In this document: piece after piece, positions 26,540-33,914 of the stretch
Layout: every line of letters starts with the position of its first letter
Numbering within the stretch: the stretch's first letter is position 1
From: Pirellulales bacterium
GTDB taxonomy: Bacteria > Planctomycetota > Planctomycetia > Pirellulales > JADZDJ01
NCBI GenBank assembly: GCA_020851115.1
Contig: JADZDJ010000032.1
Location: 1 to 39,527, forward strand
Direction of reading: 5' to 3'
DNA: 39,527 nucleotides
The notes under the pieces: model-generated
Database searches by the model: none
What the model saw: only the letters and a program-made list of their open reading frames with translations
What the model was told of the DNA's origin: nothing
Translations under genes and position numbers: made by a program

Positions 26540-29500
26540 ATGAAGCAGCAGCAGAAGCTAGGCAAAGTTCAGAGGCGTCGGAATCACTCGGAAATTCGCC
26601 GATGGTTGCGAAATGGCCGCTATTCGCGCATTGAGCCGCTCGAACCGCGGATCGTACTCAGCCACAACGGCAACAATGCGTATTTGTTCGCGATGCCCGA
26701 GGATCTGATGGCGGAGGCGAATGCCAATGCGGCGGCCGGCGGGGCGTTGAGCGCCAGCCCCTTCCCCAACATCACTTGGACGACGCTGGCCAACGGCATG
26801 CCGATTTTGAGCAGCGATCCGTCCGCGCCGGCAACGATTTTTTTGGATTTCGACGGCGATCCTGGCGATTCTGAAACGGCCGCGACGGACCCTTATGACA
26901 TCAACGGCAGCCCCTCGACGTTCAACGCGACCGAGCAATCCAACATCGTGGAAACATGGCGGCAAGTCTCCATTTATTTTGCCATGTTCAATGTCAATGT
27001 GACGACGATACAACCGAACGTCAATTTGGTTCCCACGGCGTGGATCGCGATCGGCAACAACATCGCTGGCGCCTATAGCGGTGTCAATGTATTTAACAAC
27101 ACAACTCCGCAATCGTTCCAGTCGAGCGTCGACATCACTGGGCGAATTTCGGCGACGGCCCACGAGCTCGGACACAATTTTGGCAGTTGGCATATCGCAG
27201 GATACGACAACCTGGGAAAGAAAATCGCCGAGTACCACGATGCGTTCGATCCATTGCATGGCCCGATCATGGGTCTCGACTATCAGGGCGTCATTCACAA
27301 GTGGTACGCCTGGCACGATTCGACCGACGTGGCCACGCTGCAAGACGACATGGCCCGCATTGCCGCCGATTTGGATAACTACGGCGGCGATGGTTATCGG
27401 CCCGACGATTTCGGTGGAACCATCGCCACGGCCGCGCCACTTGTAGCGGTAGGCAATACGCAGGCCAAAGTCGGCATTATTGAACGGTTGACGGACGCCG
27501 ATGCGTTCTCGTTCGCTAGCACCGGTGGGCGATATGCGATCATGGTCGGGCGCGATGCGCCTTCTGGAGTCGATGTCAAGATGTCGGTCTATGACAGCAC
27601 GGGTGCGCTATTGGCCGTCGACGACGGCGATCCGCGAAAGCAACCCTATACGATGGTCAACGACAGCCATCTCACACTCGACTTGCCGGCGGGAACATTT
27701 TATGTGATCGTGCAAAGCCATGGCAATTACGGCGATCAAGGGCAGTACATCGTCCGCGTCGATCCGCTGCCGTCTGGCTGGTCGGCCCAAGGCGTGGGAC
27801 TGGTCGGAATCCCCGGCTATGTGAATTATGACGCGACGACGGACAAGTATATCGTCGGCGGCTCAGGATCGGACATCTCAAGCACGGCCGACAGTTTTCA
27901 TTATCTCTACCAAACCTTGACCGGCGATGGTTCGATAACCGTGCGTGTCGATTCGCAAGGCGATACCCATGGAAGCGCCAAGGCCGGCGTGATGATTCGC
28001 GAATCGCTCGCCGAAAATGCGCGCAGCGCGATGGTGTTGGTCAAGCCCGGAAATAGCTCGTTTTTCCAATACCGCAGCTCCACCGGCGGCTCAACGACCA
28101 GCATCAACGGACCGATAGGATCGACGGCAAAATGGCTGCGACTGACGCGAACCGGCAACACGTTCAAGGCCGAAGTTTCCACTAACGGCACAACCTGGAA
28201 CCAAGTCGGTTCGATTCAGACCGTCAATATGGCCGCAACGGCCTATATCGGCTTAGCGACCACGTCGCACAACAATATTCGCCTTAGCACGGCGACCTAT
28301 AGCAATCTTTCCGTGACCGGGAACTTGAACGTTCCGCCGGTGCTGAATGACTTGGCCGCTCCGGTTGACTTGGCCGTGACTTCGGCCAGCACGAACACCG
28401 TGGAGCTGTCGTGGGAGGCGCTGGTTTTACTGGGAGACGTGAATGGCGACGGGGTCGTCGACAACACGGATCTAAACATGGTGAAAGCCAACTTCGGCAA
28501 CTTCGGCGCCGCGGGCGCACCGGCCGACGCCAACCACGACGGCGTCGTGGATATTTTGGATTATAACATCGTCAAAAACAGCCTCGGTTCCGCACCAATC
28601 GGCTACGCGGTTGAACGTTCGACCGACAACGTCAACTTTGTGCAAATTGGCGTGACGGCGTCGGGCGTCACTACGTATGCCGATACCGGTTTGTCGGAAG
28701 ATCTGCAGTATTTCTATCGCCTTCGCACGCGCGGCAGCGCGGCCGTATCAACCCCTTCCAGCATCGTTTCCGCCAGCACGCGTGCCGGCGCAATCTCGCG
28801 GCTAAATGTCATTTCGTATACGGATAAACAACTGATCCTCGACTGGACCGATGCCAGCGGCGAAACGAGTTACCGCGTTGAGCGCTCGCTCGACGGCGCA
28901 ACGGGGTGGACGGCGCTGACCACGCTAGGCAAGAACGTGCCGATGTACGTCAACGGCGGGCTATCGGCGGGCACGAAATATTATTACCGCGTCGTCACCG
29001 TGGATGCTTTGGGGGATGCGGCCACTTCGGGCATCGCCAGCGGCTTCACTCGGCTCTCGGCCGTTGGAAACTTGCAGTTTACCAATCAGGCGGCGAACCA
29101 AATGGCGATTTCCTGGAACGCCGCCACGGGCGCAACCAGTTATAAGGTCGAGCAGTCGAGCGATAATACGAATTGGACGACGGTTTCGAGCAGTCAAACT
29201 GGCCTGACTTACGCCGACAACAGCGTGACGCCGGTCAACAAATACTATTACCGTGTCACGGCGCTCAACGCCAGCGTACCGGGAGTGTCGGCGACGATTT
29301 TCGCCGCCTCGCCCGCGGGTGAGGCGCTGCCCAGCCTGTGGACATCGACCGACATCGGCATCAACACCACCGGCGGGGCACGCACCGGGGCCGTCGGCGT
29401 CAGCGGCGGCACGGTGACGATCATCGGCGCTGGTACTGATATTTGGAACAGCAACGACCAGTTCCGCTTCACTTATGTTTCGCTCAGCGGCAACGCCACG

Positions 29501-30304
29501 GTGACTGCACGCGTGGTTTCGGTCGAAAACACCGACTATTATGCCCGCGGCGGCGTGATGATTCGCAGTTCGACGGCCACCAGCTCAAAATTCGCCTCGA
29601 TGATGGGCCAACCATCGGACGCCAGCATTCGGGCGCAGCGCCGGACCAGCACCGGCGGCGGCGCAGCGGAGGTCGCCTACGGCACGGCGGTTACAGTGCC
29701 CTATTGGGTCCGCGTCTCGCGCAGCGGCAGCACCTTTACCAGCCAACTCTCCGCCGACGGCGTGACCTGGGAGACGCTCGACACGCGCATGTTCAGCAAC
29801 TTTGGCACCGCGGTGCTGTACGGCTTGGCGCTGACGCCGCGCGATTATACGAATAGCTTGATGAATAAGGTCGTGTTCGACAATGTGTCGGTGACATCCG
29901 GCTCGACGACGATCACCTTGAGTTCGCCGGCAGCAGCCGCCGGCGCGGTGGCCAATTCGAGCGCTTCGGCGGCCGCGGGCAATTCGGCTGCGTCCACCGG
30001 AGCAAAAGGCAACTTGCCGCGAAACCCAACCTCGATTCGTTCCATCGTCTCCGCACTCGACGAGTTGTCTCGTCACTCCAAAGATAAGAAGTTAGTTGCG
30101 CGGATCGCCTCATTACGATTATCAATGGTGGACGAGCACAATCGCTCCTCCGCCAAGCATCATCATCGATCGGCCGTCGACCGTGAGTTGATGTCTTGGC
30201 TCGATGAACGCGGCGGCCGGCGCACGCTCGACTCGCTCGCTTGCGCGATGAAGTCGGAAAGAGGCCACGACGCATTTTTTCTCGTACTGGGCCGGCAAAG
30301 CTGA
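26540..30304 (+). CDS. LEPR-XLL surface protein: metzincin-like protease with dockerin and FN3 domains
   Basis: A 1254-residue modular protein. Residues 31-41 carry the LEPR-XLL signal (IEPLEPRIVLS), a planctomycete N-terminal marker of exported proteins. HELGHNFGSWH at 208-218 is a zinc site of HExxHxxGxxH type, with a Met-turn-like IMGLDY at about 243-248, so the domain at 65-290 is metzincin-like. A pre-peptidase-C-like beta domain spans about 310-412. Two DUF1349-like beta-sandwich modules lie at about 413-600 and 930-1122, both with AGVMIRES or GGVMIRSS and WLRLTRTGNTF or WVRVSRSGSTF. Three FN3 domains lie between them; the first is split by a type I dockerin at 632-684 (GDVNGDG, then DANHDG). 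A final Ala-rich linker and basic helical tail follow. Confidence 0.9.
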   Translation: MKQQQKLGKVQRRRNHSEIRRWLRNGRYSRIEPLEPRIVLSHNGNNAYLFAMPEDLMAEANANAAAGGALSASPFPNITWTTLANGMPILSSDPSAPATIFLDFDGDPGDSETAATDPYDINGSPSTFNATEQSNIVETWRQVSIYFAMFNVNVTTIQPNVNLVPTAWIAIGNNIAGAYSGVNVFNNTTPQSFQSSVDITGRISATAHELGHNFGSWHIAGYDNLGKKIAEYHDAFDPLHGPIMGLDYQGVIHKWYAWHDSTDVATLQDDMARIAADLDNYGGDGYRPDDFGGTIATAAPLVAVGNTQAKVGIIERLTDADAFSFASTGGRYAIMVGRDAPSGVDVKMSVYDSTGALLAVDDGDPRKQPYTMVNDSHLTLDLPAGTFYVIVQSHGNYGDQGQYIVRVDPLPSGWSAQGVGLVGIPGYVNYDATTDKYIVGGSGSDISSTADSFHYLYQTLTGDGSITVRVDSQGDTHGSAKAGVMIRESLAENARSAMVLVKPGNSSFFQYRSSTGGSTTSINGPIGSTAKWLRLTRTGNTFKAEVSTNGTTWNQVGSIQTVNMAATAYIGLATTSHNNIRLSTATYSNLSVTGNLNVPPVLNDLAAPVDLAVTSASTNTVELSWEALVLLGDVNGDGVVDNTDLNMVKANFGNFGAAGAPADANHDGVVDILDYNIVKNSLGSAPIGYAVERSTDNVNFVQIGVTASGVTTYADTGLSEDLQYFYRLRTRGSAAVSTPSSIVSASTRAGAISRLNVISYTDKQLILDWTDASGETSYRVERSLDGATGWTALTTLGKNVPMYVNGGLSAGTKYYYRVVTVDALGDAATSGIASGFTRLSAVGNLQFTNQAANQMAISWNAATGATSYKVEQSSDNTNWTTVSSSQTGLTYADNSVTPVNKYYYRVTALNASVPGVSATIFAASPAGEALPSLWTSTDIGINTTGGARTGAVGVSGGTVTIIGAGTDIWNSNDQFRFTYVSLSGNATVTARVVSVENTDYYARGGVMIRSSTATSSKFASMMGQPSDASIRAQRRTSTGGGAAEVAYGTAVTVPYWVRVSRSGSTFTSQLSADGVTWETLDTRMFSNFGTAVLYGLALTPRDYTNSLMNKVVFDNVSVTSGSTTITLSSPAAAAGAVANSSASAAAGNSAASTGAKGNLPRNPTSIRSIVSALDELSRHSKDKKLVARIASLRLSMVDEHNRSSAKHHHRSAVDRELMSWLDERGGRRTLDSLACAMKSERGHDAFFLVLGRQS

Positions 30305-30353
30305 TAGTTAAGCCGATTCGCTCGCACGGCGGTGACGCTAATAAATTCAGCTT
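30298..30353. terminator. Shared hairpin between convergent stop codons
   Basis: AAGCTGA at 30298-30304 includes the TGA of the surface protein and pairs with TCAGCTT at 30347-30353, which abuts the aminotransferase stop on the other strand. A smaller GCCG/CGGC stem lies inside. The whole 48-base gap is therefore a stem-loop joining both gene ends. Confidence 0.45.
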
Positions 30354-31555
30354 CAGCCCGGCAACGACGATTCTCCGTCTGTAGCGCGGTATGCATCATT
30401 GGCCGCCGCGATGGACGCGCCACGGTCGAATTTTACGCCTTGTTCCGCCAGCAGTTGTTCCAGCGCCGCCAGCACCAGCAAGACATGATTCGCCCGAGCG
30501 CCGTATCCCATCAAACCGATGCGCCAGACTTTGCCTTTGAAGGCCCCCAGGCCGCTGCCGATTTCGATGCCGAATCTGTCGAGCAAACCTCGTCGGACGG
30601 TCACGTCGTCGATTCCGGCGGGAATATTCACAGCGTTCAACATGGGCAGTTGAAATCCTGCTCGTGCGGCGTAGCCGATGCCGATCGCCGCCAGCCCAGC
30701 CTTGAGCGCCGCATGATGCCGGGCGTGCCGGGCGAAGCATTTATCCAAGCCTTCTTCCAGCAAGAGCTGCAGCGCCACATACAAGCCATAAGTCATATTG
30801 ATCGGCGCGGTGTGATGATAAACCCGCTCTTGTCCCCAATACTGCGACAACATCGTCACGTCGAGATACCAGCTTTGCACTTTCGACTTGCGGGCGCGAA
30901 TTTTTTCCATGGCTTTATCGCTGAAGGTGATCGGCGCCAACCCCGGCGGACAGCTCAAGCACTTTTGCGTGCCGGAATAAACGACGTCGAGCTGCCATTT
31001 GTCGACTTCAACCGGGATGCCGCCCAGCGCCGTTACGGTATCGACCAGCAACAGTGCCCCGGCCTCGTGAATCAGCTGGGAAATCTCCTCCAGCGGCTGC
31101 CGTACACCGGTGGATGTCTCGGCCATCACAATGCCGACAACTTTTGGCTTCGCTTTCGCAAGTGCGTCCTGTAAATCGGCCGCGGAAAACGCTTCGCCCC
31201 AAGGCCGTTCGACGATTGTCACCTTGGCCCCCGCCCGTGCGGCCACATCGGCCATGCGCCCGCCGAAGACGCCGTTGACGCACACCAGCATCGAATCGCC
31301 AGGCTCGATGACGTTCACCACGGCCGCCTCCATGCCAGCCGACCCGGTGCCGCTGATGGCCATCGTCATTTCATTCTTGGTGCGGAATACTTCACGCAGC
31401 ATTTGCTGCATGCCGTTCATTGTTTCCAAGTAATAGGGGTCGAGATGGCCGACCGTCGGTTTGGCGAGCGCTTCAAGTACGCGCGGGTGCGTGTCGCTCG
31501 GGCCAGGGCCCATCAGCAGTCGAATCGGTGGATTCAGCGGCGGAAGTTGTGGCAT
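30353..31555 (-). CDS. Alanine/serine-glyoxylate aminotransferase (class V)
   Basis: About 400 residues from the ATG at 31555 (MPQLPPLNPPIRLLMGPGPSDTHPRVL). A PLP-dependent class V aminotransferase that moves an amino group to glyoxylate from alanine or serine. The family hallmarks are MGPGPSDTHPRVLEALAKPTVGHLDP near the N-terminus, SGTGSAGMEAAVVNVIEPGD for PLP phosphate contact, LLLVDTVTALGGIPVEVDKW with the Asp that binds the PLP ring, and SGTQKCLSCPPGLAPI with the PLP lysine. The longer frame to 31657 adds a Cys-rich peptide with no family match, so I reject it. It may feed glyoxylate and one-carbon metabolism. It stands alone on its strand and is convergent with the surface protein. Confidence 0.92.
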   Translation of the reverse strand: MPQLPPLNPPIRLLMGPGPSDTHPRVLEALAKPTVGHLDPYYLETMNGMQQMLREVFRTKNEMTMAISGTGSAGMEAAVVNVIEPGDSMLVCVNGVFGGRMADVAARAGAKVTIVERPWGEAFSAADLQDALAKAKPKVVGIVMAETSTGVRQPLEEISQLIHEAGALLLVDTVTALGGIPVEVDKWQLDVVYSGTQKCLSCPPGLAPITFSDKAMEKIRARKSKVQSWYLDVTMLSQYWGQERVYHHTAPINMTYGLYVALQLLLEEGLDKCFARHARHHAALKAGLAAIGIGYAARAGFQLPMLNAVNIPAGIDDVTVRRGLLDRFGIEIGSGLGAFKGKVWRIGLMGYGARANHVLLVLAALEQLLAEQGVKFDRGASIAAANDAYRATDGESSLPG

Positions 31556-31981
31556 GGTGGTGTTGTCGACCAATCGTAAGGGATCGCAGCGAAAATGCAG
31601 AATTGTATTTTGACAGCAGGCACTCCCGATGCCAAGCTGCCCCCAGCACAAGGACAACTGCCCATGATTCGATCGAACAGCGTTGAACGAACGAACGGTC
31701 GAATTTTGCCACCAATGTCGAAATACATGGTTGTGCAGCCCACAAGCCAGAGCTTGTCGTTCAATGGCTTATGCACGCGGATGCGCCGGTTGCCGACGAA
31801 CGGTGCCGCCAGCGAATCGAAGTTGGCGATGATGGCGGAACGGTTCAGCGCCGGTGAATTTGTGAATGCTCAATCCAACGATTTCAAGACCTGGAATGTG
31901 CGGTTCAAGCTTGAAAGTCGCACGAATACCATTCAGAATTGTGTGGTCCGTTGATGGTTGTCTCTTAACCGATGCTTGATC
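31556..31981. other. Intergenic region between aminotransferase and acyl-CoA dehydrogenase-like gene
   Basis: About 425 bases between divergent genes. An open frame at 31595-31954 has no recognisable feature and I do not call it. A perfect 12-base inverted repeat ACAAGC-CAGA-GCTTGT at 31742-31757 stands out. The AT-rich patch near 31900-31960 may hold a promoter, but none fits well. Confidence 0.4.
31742..31757. repeat. Short perfect palindrome
   Basis: ACAAGC/GCTTGT with a CAGA loop. I recall similar CAAGC-CAGA-GCTTG palindromes between genes in planctomycetes, but cannot confirm it here. Confidence 0.35.
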
Positions 31982-33064
31982 GTGGCGCAACACCATTTAA
32001 TCATCGCTCCTGAAGATCCGGGGTTCGACGACCTTTGTCGCCGTCTGGCGGAGCGCGCCAACGAGTTGGATTTCTCGGGCCAGTGGCCTGGCGAGCAATT
32101 GCGAGAACTGGGCAAGGCTGGTGTTTATCGCTGGTTTGTACCAACCGAGTGGGGCGGGTTTGGCTGGAGCGAGAGCCAACTGGTGCAAGGCTATATTCGG
32201 CTGGGTGCCGCTTGTTTGACGACTGCCTTCATTCTCACACAGCGCAGCGGGGCCGTCCGGCGGATTGTCGAATGCAGCAATGAAACGGCCAAGCGAGAAT
32301 TGCTACCGGCGCTCGTCGAGGGGTCGGCCTTCGCCACCGTCGGCATTTCACATTTGACCACTAGCCGGCGGCATTTGGCCAAGCCGGTATTGCAAGTGTG
32401 GCAGTCAGAGGATGGGTTTGTGCTGGACGGATACAGCCCGTGGGTTACGGGCGGAGCGCACGCCAACACCGTGGTGATCGGAGCGACTCTCGACGACGGC
32501 CGGCAGGTGTTGCTGGCTTTGCCCACCTCGCTGCCGGGCGTCCATGCGCTGCCGCACTCACAGCTTGTGGGGCTAACCGCGAGCCACACGGGACGCTTTG
32601 ATTGCAACAAGGTCCACGTCGGCCGTCAGTGGCTGCTCGATGGCCCTTCACAGAATGTGATGGCGGGCCGCGGCGGCACGAAAACGGGCGGGCTGCAAAC
32701 ATCGGCGCTGGCGGTGGGTTTGGCGACGGCCGCGATCGAGTTTTTGGAGCATGAAAGCGAGCAGCGGGCCGATTTGGCCGAGCCGACGGCCAATTTGCGA
32801 AGCGAACTGGAGAGCGTCCAGCGCCAACTGGTAGACTTGGCGGCCGGCAACGCCGCTTGCTCGTCGGACGACCTTCGCAGGCGAGCCAACAGCCTCGTGC
32901 TGCGAGCCACGCAAGCCGCCCTGGCAGCCGCCAAAGGGAGCGGCTACCTCGCCAATCATCCGGCTGGCCGCTGGTGCCGCGAGGCGCTGTTCTTTTTGGT
33001 CTGGAGCTGCCCGCAACCTGTGATGGCGGCAAACCTGTGCGAACTTGCGGGGCTGCTGGGATAG
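31982..33064 (+). CDS. Acyl-CoA dehydrogenase-like flavoprotein
   Basis: About 360 residues from the GTG at 31982 (MAQHHLIIAPEDPGF); a TTG at 31958 is also open and no ATG is available. It has the three-part acyl-CoA dehydrogenase layout: an N-terminal helical domain (LCRRLAERANELDF, VPTEWGGFGWSE), a middle beta domain with FAD contact blocks (AFATVGISHLTTSRRHLAKP, DGFVLDGYSPWVTGGAHANTVVIGATL), and a C-terminal helical bundle (NPAGR-type NHPAGRWCREALFFLVWSCPQPV). It could oxidise acyl-CoA or act like the related flavin monooxygenases. I could not place the catalytic Glu with confidence. It stands alone and is convergent with the DUF1080 gene. Confidence 0.75.
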   Translation: MAQHHLIIAPEDPGFDDLCRRLAERANELDFSGQWPGEQLRELGKAGVYRWFVPTEWGGFGWSESQLVQGYIRLGAACLTTAFILTQRSGAVRRIVECSNETAKRELLPALVEGSAFATVGISHLTTSRRHLAKPVLQVWQSEDGFVLDGYSPWVTGGAHANTVVIGATLDDGRQVLLALPTSLPGVHALPHSQLVGLTASHTGRFDCNKVHVGRQWLLDGPSQNVMAGRGGTKTGGLQTSALAVGLATAAIEFLEHESEQRADLAEPTANLRSELESVQRQLVDLAAGNAACSSDDLRRRANSLVLRATQAALAAAKGSGYLANHPAGRWCREALFFLVWSCPQPVMAANLCELAGLLG

Positions 33065-33126
33065 CGTTTAGTAATTCGCTGTTTTCAGAATGCTCGCCGC
33101 TCGTCGCTCATGGCAAATCGCCCTGC
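33064..33126. repeat. Seven-base phased repeat filling an intergenic gap
   Basis: Nine consecutive heptads; eight begin with G and several with GCTC (GCTCGCC, GCTCGTC, GCTCATG). The tract occupies almost the whole gap between the convergent acyl-CoA-dehydrogenase-like and DUF1080 genes. Confidence 0.6.
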
Positions 33127-33127
33127 G

Positions 33128-33781
33128 TCACGGCAATCTGCGAATCCGCAAATTCTTATACATCACCGTGCTGCCGGGATCGTGCGCTTGCAACGCGATC
33201 GTCCCCCGATCGACGACGCGCGTGAAATCCTCGCCCGGCTTCTTTCCCGCCGGCTCGGTATAGTCGAGCGCCAGTTTGTCGTTGATCTTGATGACAATAT
33301 GCCGCCCTTCGACGCGAATATCGTACTTAAACCACTCATTGTCGTCGTGTGGCGCTTTCGCCAGGTTCTCGACGCCATACAGGCTGGCCGTCTTCTTCGG
33401 GTCGTCGTGCGTGGCGTTCACCTGGCATTCATAGCCGTACTTTGGCCAGCCGACATCTTGGTACTTGGTGTGAAAATAAATTCCCGAGTTGCTCTTGGGC
33501 TTGGTCATCACGTCGGCCTCGAATTCGAAATTCACGAACGGCTTCTCCGTTTCGTAATACAAGTGGGCGACGTCGCCGTTGGCCACGATCGCGCCATCGA
33601 CCACTTTGAAGCTCTCGGGGTGATCGGTGCTAACCTTCCAGCCTTTGAGCGTCTGGCCGTCGAACATGTTGACCCAGCCGTCTTGGCTGGGCTTGGAACT
33701 GCCACTGGCGCAGTGGCCGATGTTGGCGGTCGATACAGAAACCAACACAGCGCACGCAAAGCTGGCAAGCATTATTTTCAT
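33128..33781 (-). CDS. Exported DUF1080 (3-keto-disaccharide hydrolase-like) protein
   Basis: A 217-residue protein with signal peptide MKIMLASFACAVLVSVSTANIGHC and one DUF1080 domain: WVNMFDGQTLKGWKVSTD, YYETEKPFVNFEFEADVMTKPKSNSGIYFHT, WPKYGYECQVNATHDDPKKTASLYGV, then WFKYDIRVEGRHIVIKINDKLALDYTEP and GTIALQAHDPGSTVMYKNLRIRRLP. These are the standard blocks of the family, including the conserved Tyr-Glu of GYECQVN. The fold is a concanavalin-like beta-sandwich that binds or cleaves sugars outside the cytoplasm. It lies 133 bases downstream of the DUF1501 gene on the same strand, separated by a long stem-loop, so it may have its own promoter. It could serve with PSD1/DUF1501 in one cassette, a common planctomycete neighbourhood. 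Confidence 0.9.
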   Translation of the reverse strand: MKIMLASFACAVLVSVSTANIGHCASGSSKPSQDGWVNMFDGQTLKGWKVSTDHPESFKVVDGAIVANGDVAHLYYETEKPFVNFEFEADVMTKPKSNSGIYFHTKYQDVGWPKYGYECQVNATHDDPKKTASLYGVENLAKAPHDDNEWFKYDIRVEGRHIVIKINDKLALDYTEPAGKKPGEDFTRVVDRGTIALQAHDPGSTVMYKNLRIRRLP

Positions 33782-33851
33782 GGCTGGGCCTCAATAACTT
33801 TTTCGCAATTTATCTGATCGATCCGCTCTCAATGCAAATGAGCCGATGGAT

Positions 33852-33880
33852 ATTCTAGTCGCCGAAACAACTGCTGGAAA
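33852..33880 (-). promoter_or_regulatory. Candidate promoter for the single DUF1080 gene
   Basis: On the minus strand TTTCCA (33880-33875), a 17-base spacer and TAGAAT (33857-33852). The leader would be about 65 bases. It overlaps the stem-loop at 33853-33898, so the two readings compete. Confidence 0.35.
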
Positions 33881-33898
33881 GCAGTACGTTTACTAGAA
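33853..33898. other. Long bulged stem-loop between DUF1501 and DUF1080
   Basis: Three nested arms align: TTCTAGT/ACTAGAA (7 bp), AAAC/GTTT (4 bp) and ACTGCT/AGCAGT (6 bp) closing a GGAA tetraloop. There are 17 pairs in all, with a 5-base bulge (CGCCG) on one side and one small internal mismatch. No T-tract follows on either strand. It may be an mRNA processing site, attenuator or structured leader. Confidence 0.55.
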
Positions 33899-33914
33899 AA
33901 CCTGTCAATTCTCC

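Noticed and set aside
31595-31954. Open frame of 119 codons before the acyl-CoA-dehydrogenase-like gene
   Set aside because: No recognisable domain and no start signal; composition looks like intergenic DNA.
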